A DNA stretch of 64,000 nt from an uncultured Anderseniella sp. (GCA_947488295.1 CANKYU010000001.1:682001-746000); one strand, 5' to 3'; shown: positions 44,838-54,787, counted from the stretch's first letter. Translations and numbers: made by a program. Notes: a model not told the origin generated them from the letters alone.

Positions 44838-45869
44838 CTACAGCTTCACCGGCCAGGTGTCCGACAGGCGATATCCTTCGGGCCAGGGATCTTCAGGATC
44901 GAGCATGACCTGATGCGTGCCGGTGACCCAGGCCCGGCCGTTGATGCTGGGCACGATGGCGGGATGACCGGCAACACTGGTCTCAGCCTCGAGCCGGCAA
45001 TCAAACCTGGACCCGATGATGGAACGGCCGACAAAGCGGTCTCCGACACTCAGTTGTCCCTTTGCATGCATCACTGCCATGCGGGCGGAACATCCAGTGC
45101 CACAGGGGCTGCGATCCAGCTTGCCGGGATCTATGGCTACCGCGTTGCGGCCTGATGGTACACCTGCATCCTCTTGTAACGGCATGGCGAACTGGCAGAA
45201 CGAAATGTGCGACCAGTCGGAGTTGCCGGGGTGGGTGAAACCGAGCTGCACATTGGCAGCTTTGGTGATCTTTGCGCCAAGGGTTGCAATGTCCCTTGCT
45301 TCATCAGGCTGGATGGAGAAACCAAGCGTTGGCGCATCAACGATCACGAAACTGTCTCCGCCATATGCGGTGTCGACGGACAGTGTGCCGTGGCCCTCGA
45401 CTTCCAGTTTTGCATCCAGCTTGTCCGCGAACGATGGTACGTTGCGCACGGTGATGGACTTCGCCTTGCCGGCCTCGCAGTGCGCCGTGACGGCAACCAG
45501 ACCGCCAGGCGCTTCAAGATTGAACCGGGTTTCAGGCTCGGTCATCTCCACCAGCCCGGTGTCTAGCAGCACGGTTGAAACGCAGATGGAATTCGAGCCG
45601 GACATTGGCGGTGTATGTTCAGGCTCCATGACGATGAAGCCGAATTGTGCATCGGCATGCTTGGCCGGCACCAGCAGGTTGATGTGCCTGAACACGCCGC
45701 CGCGCGGTTCGTTGAGCACGAAATTGCGGAGCGTCTGGTCACTCGCTATGAACGCGCGTTGGTCCCAAAGGGTTTCACCGGGGGGCGGGGCAACACCTCC
45801 CACAATGACGTCTCCCACTTCACCTTCGGCATGGGCTGAGACAATTTGGATGACGCGGGAGGTGCGCAT
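44838..45869 (-). CDS. Proline racemase family enzyme, Ser/Cys type
   Basis: A 343-residue member of the proline racemase / hydroxyproline epimerase / trans-3-hydroxyproline dehydratase family. The first catalytic position is Ser90 (MSGSN, instead of MCGHG); the second is Cys256 in [11 protein letters not shown]. Characterised Ser/Cys members act mainly as trans-3-hydroxy-L-proline dehydratases or 4-hydroxyproline 2-epimerases, so plain proline racemisation is unlikely. The ATG at 45869 lies 10 bp after the aldolase stop; the upstream extension only overlaps the aldolase gene. It is inserted within the glycolytic block. Confidence 0.9.
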   Translation of the reverse strand: MRTSRVIQIVSAHAEGEVGDVIVGGVAPPPGETLWDQRAFIASDQTLRNFVLNEPRGGVFRHINLLVPAKHADAQFGFIVMEPEHTPPMSGSNSICVSTVLLDTGLVEMTEPETRFNLEAPGGLVAVTAHCEAGKAKSITVRNVPSFADKLDAKLEVEGHGTLSVDTAYGGDSFVIVDAPTLGFSIQPDEARDIATLGAKITKAANVQLGFTHPGNSDWSHISFCQFAMPLQEDAGVPSGRNAVAIDPGKLDRSPCGTGCSARMAVMHAKGQLSVGDRFVGRSIIGSRFDCRLEAETSVAGHPAIVPSINGRAWVTGTHQVMLDPEDPWPEGYRLSDTWPVKL

Positions 45870-45879
45870 CGCAGCAGGC

Positions 45880-46911
45880 CTATTTGGCCTTCTCGGCCGC
45901 TTTGGTCCATTTGCCCTTTGAGGCAAGACCGTTCATGGCGGCGCGATGGGCAAAGGCTGCCTGCGCGGCCTTGACGTTGCCCGGTTTGCCGCCCCAGGCC
46001 TTGAGCGCTGCTGCCTGCAGGGCGCGGCCATAGGAGAAGGTCAGGTTCCAGGGCAAGTCGTGACGCGAGTTCATCAGCGACAGATGCTCGGTGGCCTCAA
46101 TGTCGGACTGGCCGCCGGACAGGAAGGCGATGCCGGGAACGGCGGTCGGTACGCAGGCCTTGAGGCATTTCACCGTCATGTCGGCAACCTGTACCGCGCT
46201 TGCCTGCTTGGCAGCGTTCTTGCCGGGTACGATCATGTTCGGTTTCAGCACGATGCCTTCAAGATTGACACGGGCTTCATAGAGCTCGGAGAATACGATT
46301 TTCAGCGTCCGCTCCGTGACATCATAGCAGCGCTCGATTGAGTGTGCGGCGACCGGGCCATCCATCAGCACTTCCGGCTCGACAATCGGGACGATGCCGT
46401 TTTCCTGGCAAAGGGCAGCATAACGCGCCAGTGCATGGGCATTGGCCCGGATGCAGCCATATGTGGGCGTGCCCGGCGCAATGTCGATAACGGCGCGCCA
46501 TTTGGCAAAGCGGGCACCGAGCTTGTGATATTCCTTCAGGCGGGCGCGCAGTCCGTCGAGCCCGGCGGTGATCTTCTCGCCCTTGAAACCGGCCATGTCC
46601 TGTGCACCGGCATCGACCTTGATACCGGGAATGGAGTTTGTGGCCTGCATCATTTCAACCAGCGTCTGTCTGCCGTTGGCTGATGACTGGCGGATAGTTT
46701 CATCAAACAGGATGACGCCAGAGATGTTTTTCCTCATCGCCGCCTTGGTGGAAAACAGCATTTCGCGATAGTCGCGGCGGCTGCCTTCGGTTGACTCAAC
46801 ACTGATGGTGTCAAACCGCTTCTTGATTGTGCCGGTGCTTTCATCTGCAGCGAGAATGCCCCTTCCGGGCGCAACCATGGAGTTGGCAATGTCTTCGAGT
46901 GTCTGTTTCAT
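45880..46911 (-). CDS. fbaB: Fructose-bisphosphate aldolase, class I
   Basis: A 343-residue class I aldolase of the animal/plant type: [18 protein letters not shown] near the N-terminus, Schiff-base Lys in [10 protein letters not shown], and [15 protein letters not shown]. Cleaves fructose-1,6-bisphosphate in glycolysis and runs in reverse for gluconeogenesis. Lies 34 bp downstream of pgk. Confidence 0.96.
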   Translation of the reverse strand: MKQTLEDIANSMVAPGRGILAADESTGTIKKRFDTISVESTEGSRRDYREMLFSTKAAMRKNISGVILFDETIRQSSANGRQTLVEMMQATNSIPGIKVDAGAQDMAGFKGEKITAGLDGLRARLKEYHKLGARFAKWRAVIDIAPGTPTYGCIRANAHALARYAALCQENGIVPIVEPEVLMDGPVAAHSIERCYDVTERTLKIVFSELYEARVNLEGIVLKPNMIVPGKNAAKQASAVQVADMTVKCLKACVPTAVPGIAFLSGGQSDIEATEHLSLMNSRHDLPWNLTFSYGRALQAAALKAWGGKPGNVKAAQAAFAHRAAMNGLASKGKWTKAAEKAK

Positions 46912-46945
46912 ATCGTTCTATGCCCCTTCGCAAACGAATGACTGT

Positions 46946-48118
46946 TCAAGCTGTTCGCAATACCTCGACGCCGGGTAGCGCCTTGCCTTCGAGCCATTCA
47001 AGAAATGCACCACCAGCGGTGGAAACATATGTAAAATCATCCGCGACACCAGCATGGTTCAGTGCCGCCACAGTATCACCGCCACCGGCAACTGCGACCA
47101 GTTTTCCGGTCTTTGCCAGTCTGGCCGCATGCTGGGCTGCTGCGACGGTGCCAGCGTCAAACGGCGCGATTTCAAATGCACCGAAAGGTCCATTCCAGAC
47201 CAGTGTTGCCGCAGAGTCAAAGATGGCGGCAGCTTCGGCAACCGAAGCAGGGCCCACGTCCAGCATCATCTCGTCTTGCCCGATCTCCGAGACCGGCACG
47301 ATGCGGCTGGCCGCACCGGCAGCAAATTCCCTGGCAACAACCGCATCTTCAGGAAGCACGATACGGCAGTCATTTGCCCCGGCCTGTTCAAGAATGTCCA
47401 GCGCTGTGGCCGCCATGTCGTGTTCGCACAGTGATTTGCCGACATCGATACCCTTGGCCGCCAGGAATGTGTTGGCCATGCCGCCGCCGATGATGATGGT
47501 GTCGGCCACCTTCGACAGATTGCCCAGCAATTCAAGCTTGGTGGATACCTTGGCGCCACCAACCACACAGACCAGCGGGCGTGCAGGGTCGGTAAGCGCG
47601 GCTGACAGGGCAGACAGTTCCTTCTCCATTGACCTGCCGGCAGCAGCCGGCAGCAGCCGGGCAACACCCTCGGTGGATGCATGGGCGCGGTGTGCGGCTG
47701 AAAACGCGTCGTTTACATAGATATCGCCAAGCGCTGCGAGTGTTTTCGCGTAGGCGGGGTCGTTGTTTTCTTCACCCTCGTTGAAGCGGGTGTTTTCCAT
47801 CAGGACGACCTGGCCATCCGACAACTGGCCGGGTTCTCCGGCGGCAAACTGCACCGGCCGGTCAAGGACACCGGCCAGCGCGGATGCGATTGGCGCGAGA
47901 CTCATGTCGGCAACCGGCTTTCCCTTTGGCCGGCCGAAATGGGCCAGCAGAATGACCCTTGCTCCCCTGTCCGACAATTCACGGATGGTTGGCGAGACAG
48001 CATGCAGGCGGGTTGCGTCCGAGACCTTGCCGTCCTGCATCGGCACGTTCAGATCCACCCGGACAAGCACGCGCCGGGATTTGACATCCAGATCATCGAG
48101 TGTCCTGAAGGTGGTCAT
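46946..48118 (-). CDS. pgk: Phosphoglycerate kinase
   Basis: A 390-residue enzyme with [47 protein letters not shown] and the C-terminal [12 protein letters not shown] nucleotide-binding motif. Length normal. It sits 21 bp downstream of tkt; the gap gene usually found between tkt and pgk in this lineage is absent. Confidence 0.97.
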   Translation of the reverse strand: MTTFRTLDDLDVKSRRVLVRVDLNVPMQDGKVSDATRLHAVSPTIRELSDRGARVILLAHFGRPKGKPVADMSLAPIASALAGVLDRPVQFAAGEPGQLSDGQVVLMENTRFNEGEENNDPAYAKTLAALGDIYVNDAFSAAHRAHASTEGVARLLPAAAGRSMEKELSALSAALTDPARPLVCVVGGAKVSTKLELLGNLSKVADTIIIGGGMANTFLAAKGIDVGKSLCEHDMAATALDILEQAGANDCRIVLPEDAVVAREFAAGAASRIVPVSEIGQDEMMLDVGPASVAEAAAIFDSAATLVWNGPFGAFEIAPFDAGTVAAAQHAARLAKTGKLVAVAGGGDTVAALNHAGVADDFTYVSTAGGAFLEWLEGKALPGVEVLRTA

Positions 48119-48139
48119 GATGAGTTGCGGTTCCTGGCT

Positions 48140-50188
48140 TCAGGCGCTGGCTTCGAGACCGGACAGTGCAGCCTGCACGGCGGCGTCTGCGGTAATACCA
48201 AAATGTTCGTAGAGTTTTTCGTAAGGACCGGATGCGCCAAAGGTGGACATGCCGATAAAAGTGCCGTCGATGCCGATCAACTGGTCCCAGCCCTGGCGGA
48301 CACCGGCTTCAATGGCGATGCGGACGGGTTCATCACCGGTTATCAGCTTGCGGTAGTCGGCGTCCTGGCGATGGAACAGGTCCATGCACGGTACAGACAC
48401 AACCCGGGATGAAATCTTGCTTTCGGCCAGCCTGGCTGATGCCTGCATGGCGATCTCTACTTCTGATCCCGAGGCAAAAATGACCACCTTGGCATCGTCG
48501 TCGCTGTGCACGTCATAGGCGCCGCGCGCGCACAGGTTTTCCTTTTTGAACTTGGTCCGGGCCGGTGCGAGTTTCTGGCGGGTGAGGGCGAGGATGGACG
48601 GGGTGCTGTCTGCCTGCAGTGCCAGTTCCCAGCACTCGGCGGTTTCAACTGCGTCGCACGGACGGAACACGTTGAGGTTCGGGATCACCCGAAGGGCCGC
48701 GAGGTGCTCGACCGGCTGATGGGTTGGCCCGTCTTCGCCAAGCCCGATGGAATCGTGGGTCATGACATAAATCACCCGTTGACCCATGAGCGCCGACAGG
48801 CGGATGGAAGGCCGGCAATAGTCGGTGAACACCATGAATGTGCCGGAGTAGGGAATAACCCCACCATGCAGGGCCATGCCGTTCATGGCGGCTGCCATGC
48901 CGTGTTCGCGAATGCCCCAGTGAATGAAGCGGCCGGACCGGTCATCGGCGGTGAACGGTGACATGGCCTTGGTGCGGGTGTTGTTCGAACCGGTCAGGTC
49001 GGCGGAACCGCCAATGGTTTCCGGCACCACCGGATTGATGACCTCAAGCACGTTCTGCGATGCGTTGCGGGTCGCGATCGGAGCGGGTGCTTCTTCGAGC
49101 TGCTGTTTGTACGACAGGATGGTTTCGTGCAGGTCTTCCGGCAGGGTGCCGGCGGTCCGGCGGTCGAACTCGACCCTTTCGCCCGAGGGCATGGCCGCAA
49201 CGCGGTCTTCCCAGGCCTTGCGCTCGCGGCAGCCGCGCAGGCCGGTGATGCGCCACATGTCCCTGATGGAGGTGGGGACTTCAAATGGCTTGTGGGTCCA
49301 GCCGAGTTGTTCGCGTGCCGCCTTGATCTCATCTGTGCCCAGTGGTGCCCCGTGAGCGCCTGAGGTTCCCTGTTTGGCGGGTGAACCATATCCGATAATG
49401 GTGCGGCAGGCGATCAGTACAGGCTTGGTTGCAGTCTGGGCCGACGCCAGTGCGTTGGCGATCTCTGTGTAGTCATGGCCGTCGATGCGCATGACGTCCC
49501 AGCCGGAGGCTGCGAACCGGCCGAGCTGGTCGGTCGAGTCTGTCAGGCTGACCGGCCCGTCAATTGATATCTGGTTGTCATCCCAAAGCACGATGAGCTT
49601 GTTCAGCTTCAGATGGCCGGCAAGCGTCATGGCTTCCTGGGAAATGCCTTCCATCAGGCAACCGTCGCCGGCAAGCACATAGGTCTTGTGGTTGACGATA
49701 CCGTCGCCGAAGCGGGCGGCGAGGTGGGCTTCGGCAATGGCCATGCCGACCGCGTTGCCAACACCCTGGCCAAGCGGTCCGGTGGTGGTTTCAATACCTG
49801 ATGCGTGGCCGTATTCGGGATGCCCCGCCGTGCGCGAACCGATCTGGCGGAAGTTCTGCAGCTCCTCGATGGTCATGTCTTCATAACCAAGCAGGTGCAG
49901 CAGCGAATACAGCAGCATGGACCCATGGCCTGCCGACAGCACAAAGCGATCCCTGTCAGCCCAGTTCGGGGCTTGCGGATCAAACTTCAGATAGTGCGCA
50001 AACAGCACGGTTGCCACGTCGGCAGCACCCATTGGCAAACCCGGATGACCGGAGTTTGCGGCCTGAACCGCATCCATGGAAAGCGCTCGAATGGCATTCG
50101 CCATTTCGGTGAATTTGGCAATATCTTCGGGAGTGGCCGCTGCGGCACTGGACGTGCCGGATGCGGCGGCTGGGTTAGCCGGTGTCAT
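48140..50188 (-). CDS. tkt: Transketolase
   Basis: A 682-residue thiamine-diphosphate enzyme. TPP motif YVLAGDGCLMEGISQEAM and DDNQISIDG; substrate-binding AANSGHPGLPMGAA, ATGIETTTGPLGQG-like region (SGIETTTGPLGQGV) and HDSIGLGEDGPTHQP in the pyrimidine domain. Moves two-carbon units in the pentose phosphate and Calvin-type pathways. The ATG at 50188 is the family start. First gene of the tkt-pgk-aldolase unit, divergent from DUF4164/zapA. Confidence 0.97.
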   Translation of the reverse strand: MTPANPAAASGTSSAAAATPEDIAKFTEMANAIRALSMDAVQAANSGHPGLPMGAADVATVLFAHYLKFDPQAPNWADRDRFVLSAGHGSMLLYSLLHLLGYEDMTIEELQNFRQIGSRTAGHPEYGHASGIETTTGPLGQGVGNAVGMAIAEAHLAARFGDGIVNHKTYVLAGDGCLMEGISQEAMTLAGHLKLNKLIVLWDDNQISIDGPVSLTDSTDQLGRFAASGWDVMRIDGHDYTEIANALASAQTATKPVLIACRTIIGYGSPAKQGTSGAHGAPLGTDEIKAAREQLGWTHKPFEVPTSIRDMWRITGLRGCRERKAWEDRVAAMPSGERVEFDRRTAGTLPEDLHETILSYKQQLEEAPAPIATRNASQNVLEVINPVVPETIGGSADLTGSNNTRTKAMSPFTADDRSGRFIHWGIREHGMAAAMNGMALHGGVIPYSGTFMVFTDYCRPSIRLSALMGQRVIYVMTHDSIGLGEDGPTHQPVEHLAALRVIPNLNVFRPCDAVETAECWELALQADSTPSILALTRQKLAPARTKFKKENLCARGAYDVHSDDDAKVVIFASGSEVEIAMQASARLAESKISSRVVSVPCMDLFHRQDADYRKLITGDEPVRIAIEAGVRQGWDQLIGIDGTFIGMSTFGASGPYEKLYEHFGITADAAVQAALSGLEASA

Positions 50189-50421
50189 ATGTCTCTTTTC
50201 CACCGTTGAAATTCGGCGCCACCAATAGCACTCCGGCATTTGGAGTCAATGGTGCACTATGGCCGCACCGCCGCAGTTGTGAATACTGTGAATAAACATG
50301 GTTGCCAACAACCGGTTTAATGTGCTGTTGACGGTATTGCCGGTAACCCCCTACAGTATTGAAGGGATTTGGCACTGACGAACGCCGGGTAACGATACGT
50401 CAGGTTGCGGGGAATACAGCT

Positions 50422-50700
50422 ATGGCGTCTACATCTCAGCTGGATAAGGCTATTGCGCACTTCGAACAGGCCATGCGCCAGCTCGAGGCAGCATGGGCGC
50501 AATTCGAGCAGAATCAGGGCAAAATAACCAAACTCAACACGGAAGCCTCGGCGCTCAAGGACGATCGCGCCCGGCTGGCCAGTGAACTGGATGAAGTTCG
50601 TGCACGGGCGGAGGAGTTGACCGAAGCCAGCCGGCAGGCGGCCCGGCGAATAGAACTGGCGATGGCGCGCGTCAGAACCGTAATCGGCGAAGAGGCCTGA
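50422..50700 (+). CDS. DUF4164 family coiled-coil protein
   Basis: A 92-residue all-helical protein starting MASTSQLDKAIAHFEQAM, with a long coiled coil to the end. Matches DUF4164, which is almost always next to zapA in Hyphomicrobiales and may be a division accessory factor. Stop is 4 bp before the zapA start. Confidence 0.88.
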   Translation: MASTSQLDKAIAHFEQAMRQLEAAWAQFEQNQGKITKLNTEASALKDDRARLASELDEVRARAEELTEASRQAARRIELAMARVRTVIGEEA

Positions 50701-50704
50701 ACAC

Positions 50705-51064
50705 ATGGGACAAGTCGTCATCAACGTAAACGACCGCTCTTTCAGCATGGAATGTGCCGATGGCGAGGAAGATCACCTGACGGAGCTGGCCAAGCTGCTG
50801 GACAGCCAGGTCAGGGACATCAAGTCAGGCGTCGGTGAGGTTGGCGATATCCGCCTGCTGGTCATGGCCGGGCTCATTATCGCGGACCAGTTGTCGGAAG
50901 CCCTGGAACGTGTGGAGGCATTGTCCGGCGAAATAAGAGGCGCCCACAAAACCGGTACCGACGCGATTGAACAATCCAAGCAGCGTGAAACAGCGGCGGC
51001 CGAACGGATCGAAGCCGCAGCAAAGCGTCTTGAGCAGGTTTCGCGACTGGCCCGGCAAAGCTGA
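50705..51064 (+). CDS. zapA: Cell division protein ZapA
   Basis: A 119-residue protein with the ZapA core VVINVNDRSFSMECADGEEDHL, LAKLLDSQVRDI and GDIRLLVMAGLIIADQL, followed by a coiled coil. Promotes FtsZ filament bundling at mid-cell. Normally followed by the 6S RNA and 5-formyl-THF cyclo-ligase genes; here an MttB-like gene intervenes. Confidence 0.95.
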   Translation: MGQVVINVNDRSFSMECADGEEDHLTELAKLLDSQVRDIKSGVGEVGDIRLLVMAGLIIADQLSEALERVEALSGEIRGAHKTGTDAIEQSKQRETAAAERIEAAAKRLEQVSRLARQS

Positions 51065-51229
51065 GATTGCAGCTGGATAGACCGTCCAGGGCGTTTGCAG
51101 ATACCAATCAGCAGTGAGCGCACCGGGCCGTGTAATTTTTTTGCACAACCGGAACAAATAATTTGATTTGTGCGCGCCTCGGGCAGTGAGGTGTCATTGG
51201 CGGAGTAACAACTCCAGCCGGGTAGCCGC

Positions 51230-52786
51230 ATGTCAGATGTCGCCAAGCAATACATACGCGCCTCGCGGCGTGGCGGCGGACGGGCGGGCCGGGCTGAAAG
51301 ACGGGCTGCGGCAGACACGGTTCGAAGCCCGGCAATCATTACCCGCAAAATCCCAACCTATGAACTTCTCGACGAAGATGCACTCAACCGTATCGAGGCC
51401 CATGCCGATTGGATCCTGAAGGAAGTCGGCATTGAATTCAGGGGCGATGAGGAAGCGTTGACGCTGTTTCGCCGCGCCGGTGCCGACGTTGCCGGAGAAC
51501 GGGTGCGGTTCGAACCGGGGCTGGCCAGGGCCTTGTGCGCCACCGCGCCGGCGAGTTTTCGCATGGAGGCGCGTGATCCTGCCAACACAATTGTGCTGGG
51601 CGGTGATCATGTAGTGCTGATGCCGAGTTACGGGCCGCCGTTTGTCAGTGATCTCGATGGCGGGCGGCACTATGCGACGCTGGAGGATTTTCACAACATC
51701 GTCAAACTCACCAGCGTGTCGCCTTACCTGAACCATTCCGGCGGCACGGTGTGTGAACCGGTCGATGTGCCGGTGAACAAGCGCCACCTGGACATGGTCT
51801 ATGCGCATCTTCGGTATTCGACCAAGCCGTTCATGGGATCGGTGACCGCGCCGGAACGAGCGGCGGACTCGATAGACATGGCGCGCATCGTGTTCGGCGC
51901 TCAATACATGGAGAAGGCTTGTGTCATTCAGGGCAATATCAATGTCAACTCGCCGCTGGTTTATGATCACATCATGACCGGGGCACTGAAAGCCTATGCC
52001 CGGGCCAACCAGTCCTGTGTGATCTCACCGTTCATCCTGGGCGGTGCGATGGGGCCGGTGACACAGCCGGCGCTGCTGGCCCAGTCCCACGCCGAAGCGA
52101 TGGCGGGCATTGCGCTGAGCCAACTGGTGCGCAAGGGCTCGCCCATGGTGTACGGCAATTTTCTCACTACCATGAACCTGAAAACCGGTGCGCCGACATT
52201 CGGGACACCGGAAGCCAACCTGTCGGCATTCGCCATCGGCCAGTTGTGCCGGCGGCTGGGTCTGCCGCTGCGCTGCGGCGGTCAGTTGTGCGCGTCGAAG
52301 GTGGCTGATGGTCAGGCCATGCAGGAGGCCGCAAATTCCATGCTGACCGGCGTTCTGGCCGGTTCGAATTTCATCTTTCATGCCGCCGGCTGGCTGGAGG
52401 GCGGCCTGACGCTGGGTTACGAGAAATTCGTCATGGATCTCGATCATTGCGGCATGATGCTGAAAATGATGTGCGGTCTTGAGGTTGACGAGAATTCGCT
52501 TGCTGCAGACGCGTTTCTGGAAAACCGGCCGGGGGAGAATTTTTTCGGCACCGCTCACACACTGCGCAATTTCGAAACGGCAAACTACATGTCAGACCTG
52601 GCCGACACCTCTTCGTTCGAGCAATGGTCTGAAGCCGGTAGCCTGACCGCGGAACAACGTGCCAACGGGCGCTGGAAATCCATGCTGGCGGCTTACGAAG
52701 CGCCCGGGATCGATCCTGCCGTTGATGAGGCCCTGAAGGATTTCATTGCGCGCAAGAAGATGTCGATGCCCGACATGTGGCACTAG
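51230..52786 (+). CDS. MttB-like trimethylamine methyltransferase family protein (non-pyrrolysine)
   Basis: A 518-residue TIM-barrel corrinoid methyltransferase homologue (COG5598). No in-frame amber codon is present, so it belongs to the non-pyrrolysine branch that includes glycine-betaine methyltransferases. Typical segments are NHSGGTVCEPVDVPVN, QGNINVNSPLVYD, GGAMGPVTQPALLAQ and FNFHAAGWLEGGL-like FIFHAAGWLEGGL. No corrinoid protein gene is adjacent in the window. It interrupts the usual zapA-6S RNA linkage, suggesting insertion. The N-terminus is Arg-rich. Substrate is unknown. Confidence 0.87.
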   Translation: MSDVAKQYIRASRRGGGRAGRAERRAAADTVRSPAIITRKIPTYELLDEDALNRIEAHADWILKEVGIEFRGDEEALTLFRRAGADVAGERVRFEPGLARALCATAPASFRMEARDPANTIVLGGDHVVLMPSYGPPFVSDLDGGRHYATLEDFHNIVKLTSVSPYLNHSGGTVCEPVDVPVNKRHLDMVYAHLRYSTKPFMGSVTAPERAADSIDMARIVFGAQYMEKACVIQGNINVNSPLVYDHIMTGALKAYARANQSCVISPFILGGAMGPVTQPALLAQSHAEAMAGIALSQLVRKGSPMVYGNFLTTMNLKTGAPTFGTPEANLSAFAIGQLCRRLGLPLRCGGQLCASKVADGQAMQEAANSMLTGVLAGSNFIFHAAGWLEGGLTLGYEKFVMDLDHCGMMLKMMCGLEVDENSLAADAFLENRPGENFFGTAHTLRNFETANYMSDLADTSSFEQWSEAGSLTAEQRANGRWKSMLAAYEAPGIDPAVDEALKDFIARKKMSMPDMWH

Positions 52787-52816
52787 GTATCGAAGACGTG
52801 AGGAAAAAAGCGACGA

Positions 52817-53048
52817 GCCACCATTGGCCGTGGGAGTTCAAGATCTCGGGTCCCTACTGTTGTAGGTGGGCGCCGCGTGTCGCAGACCACGGTCCGAAAC
52901 AGAGACAGCTCCCGTAGAAGATCTTATAGGCCCCAGAGAATAGTAACGCCATCACGCACCGGGCAGCCCGTCTGGAGCTATATGTACGCGCTGTCAGGGC
53001 AGTTTTAAAGGGGCAAGTTTGCATCGCGTCGGCAGGTGACAAGGTGGC
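52817..53048 (+). ncRNA. ssrS: Probable 6S RNA
   Basis: This gene-free stretch lies immediately upstream of the 5-formyl-THF cyclo-ligase gene, the canonical place for 6S RNA. It can fold: GCCACC-A-TTG at 52817-52826 pairs with CAAGGTGGC at 53040-53048 as a closing stem, and internal hairpins are seen, including CCCTAC-TGTT-GTAGG (52852-52866). 6S RNA binds sigma-70 RNA polymerase in stationary phase. The fold spans more than the usual 160 nt, so the exact ends are uncertain. Identification rests on context plus structure, not on alignment. Confidence 0.6.
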
Positions 53049-53073
53049 GGTGAAGCTGTAAGAGCCACGCATC

Positions 53074-53670
53074 ATGAAAGATGATCAAGCAATCTCAGAT
53101 GCCAAGAAACTGGCACGCAAGGCGGCGGGCGATGTCCGCAAGTCAGCGCATGAGCGGTTGAAGGCAAGTGCGGCGCAGGCGCTTGCTGATCGGGGACTGG
53201 ATTTTGCCGGTGACCTGGCAGGCAAAACCGTTTCCGGTTTCATTCCGTACCTCAGCGAAATTGATACACGGCCCCTGCTTGGCCAGCTTGGCGCTCTGGG
53301 ATGCGAAACCTGCGTCCCGGTGGTGATTGCAAACAATACGCCGCTGGAATTCCGGGTCTGGTCACCGGGTGAGCCGACAGTTGCGGGCAGGTGGGGCATT
53401 CCGATACCACCGGACGGGACACCGGTTGTGGATCCGGATGTTCTGCTGGTGCCACTGCTGGCTTATGACACATCCGGCTACAGGCTCGGCTATGGCGGCG
53501 GGTTTTATGACCGTACGCTGGAGAAACTGCGGTCCCTGAAGCCGGTGATCGCGATTGGTGTGGCATATTCAGCGCAACAGGTGGACGCAGTTGTGCGCGG
53601 TGATCATGATCAGCCGCTGGACTGGATACTGACCGAGAAAGGCCCGCACAAACCCGGGGAACTGATATGA
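53074..53670 (+). CDS. ygfA: 5-formyltetrahydrofolate cyclo-ligase
   Basis: A 198-residue ATP-dependent enzyme that converts 5-formyl-THF to methenyl-THF. It shows IPYLSEIDTRPLL, LEFRVWSPGEP, and the signature VPLLAYDTSGYRLGYGGGFYDRTLE. The stop overlaps the start of the YmdB-like gene by 4 bp. Confidence 0.96.
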   Translation: MKDDQAISDAKKLARKAAGDVRKSAHERLKASAAQALADRGLDFAGDLAGKTVSGFIPYLSEIDTRPLLGQLGALGCETCVPVVIANNTPLEFRVWSPGEPTVAGRWGIPIPPDGTPVVDPDVLLVPLLAYDTSGYRLGYGGGFYDRTLEKLRSLKPVIAIGVAYSAQQVDAVVRGDHDQPLDWILTEKGPHKPGELI

Positions 53671-54491
53671 GACTGTTATTTGTCGGAGATGTGGTGGGCC
53701 GGGCAGGGCGTAACGCAATCTCGTCGCACCTGCCTGGACTGCGCGAACGCCTGAAGGCCGATTTTGTCGTGGTGAACGGCGAAAACGCCGCCGGTGGCTT
53801 CGGCATCACGGAAGATATTTTCAACGAGTTCAGGGACCAGGGCGCTGATGTGGTGACGCTGGGCAATCATGCCTGGGACCAGCGTGAGGCTCTGGTGTTC
53901 ATCGAGCGGGCGCCGGAGCTCATCCGGCCGGTGAATTATCCGCCCGGTACGCCAGGCAAGGGCGCAAACCTGTTTGAAACTGCTGCGGGCAGGCGCGTGC
54001 TGGTCATGAATGTCATGGGCGTCGCGAAAATGGAGCCGCTGGGCGATCCGTTTGCCGCAGTGGATAAGGAGCTTGATGCCTGCCCGCTGGGCGAGCTTGC
54101 CGATGCGGTGATTGTCGATATGCACGCGGAGCTGACATCGGAAAAGATGGCCATGGGACATTTCTGTGATGGCCGGGCGTCGCTGGTGGTGGGCACGCAT
54201 ACCCATGTGCCGACCGCTGATACGCATATTCTGGCTGGTGGCACCGGTTATCAGACCGATGCCGGCATGACCGGAGACTATGACAGTGTGATCGGCATGG
54301 AGAAGCACGAACCGTTGAACAGGTTTACGCGGCGTATTCCGTCAGGCAGGTTTTCGCCTGCGCTGGGACCGGCAACGCTGTGCGGTGTTGTTGTGGAAAC
54401 CGATGATGCCACAGGACTGGCCACCAGGGTCGGTGGCGTTCGCGTTGGCGGGCAGCTTCAGGAAACCTTGCCGGACTGGGCTTCGATCTGA
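53667..54491 (+). CDS. YmdB-type metallophosphoesterase (TIGR00282)
   Basis: A 274-residue calcineurin-like phosphoesterase. Metal motifs: LLFVGDVVGRAGR, VVNGENAAGGFGI, TLGNHAWDQRE, and VGTHTHVPTADTHIL. YmdB homologues hydrolyse cyclic nucleotides and influence RNA processing in Bacillus. It is translationally coupled to the cyclo-ligase gene (ATGA-type overlap), a conserved arrangement. Confidence 0.95.
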   Translation: MRLLFVGDVVGRAGRNAISSHLPGLRERLKADFVVVNGENAAGGFGITEDIFNEFRDQGADVVTLGNHAWDQREALVFIERAPELIRPVNYPPGTPGKGANLFETAAGRRVLVMNVMGVAKMEPLGDPFAAVDKELDACPLGELADAVIVDMHAELTSEKMAMGHFCDGRASLVVGTHTHVPTADTHILAGGTGYQTDAGMTGDYDSVIGMEKHEPLNRFTRRIPSGRFSPALGPATLCGVVVETDDATGLATRVGGVRVGGQLQETLPDWASI

Positions 54492-54787
54492 GCCGCAATG
54501 ACGCGCAGTTTGGCCATTCGTTCGGCATAGTCCGACAGGGACATGACACGGGCGCAGTCGACACTTGCAGATGCCATGTCTCCGTCATCGATCAGATGCC
54601 GGGCCGCCGACATGGCGTCTTCCATGCGGTGAACAGTTGCCTGCATGGTCCCTGCCGTCTTCAGCGCATTGCCGGGCGTTGAGTTTTGCGCAACGCCGTG
54701 CAGCGATGTCAGCATCGCTGCCATCGCAGAGCGTGCCATGTCCGCCGTTTCAGAGATATGGCGGTCCAGTTTGTCAGCTGTTTTCAA
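54458..54787 (-). CDS. Hypothetical helical protein
   Basis: A 109-residue, Ala/Met-rich helical protein (MKTADKLDRHISETADMARS at the start). Codon usage is like real genes of the region, and it fills an otherwise empty gap, but its end overlaps the end of the convergent YmdB-like gene by 34 bp. No family recognised. Confidence 0.5.
   Translation of the reverse strand: MKTADKLDRHISETADMARSAMAAMLTSLHGVAQNSTPGNALKTAGTMQATVHRMEDAMSAARHLIDDGDMASASVDCARVMSLSDYAERMAKLRVIAAQIEAQSGKVS

Noticed and set aside
51230..52786. Pyrrolysine-containing trimethylamine methyltransferase
   Set aside because: The frame has no in-frame TAG before its end and no pyl genes are present in the window.
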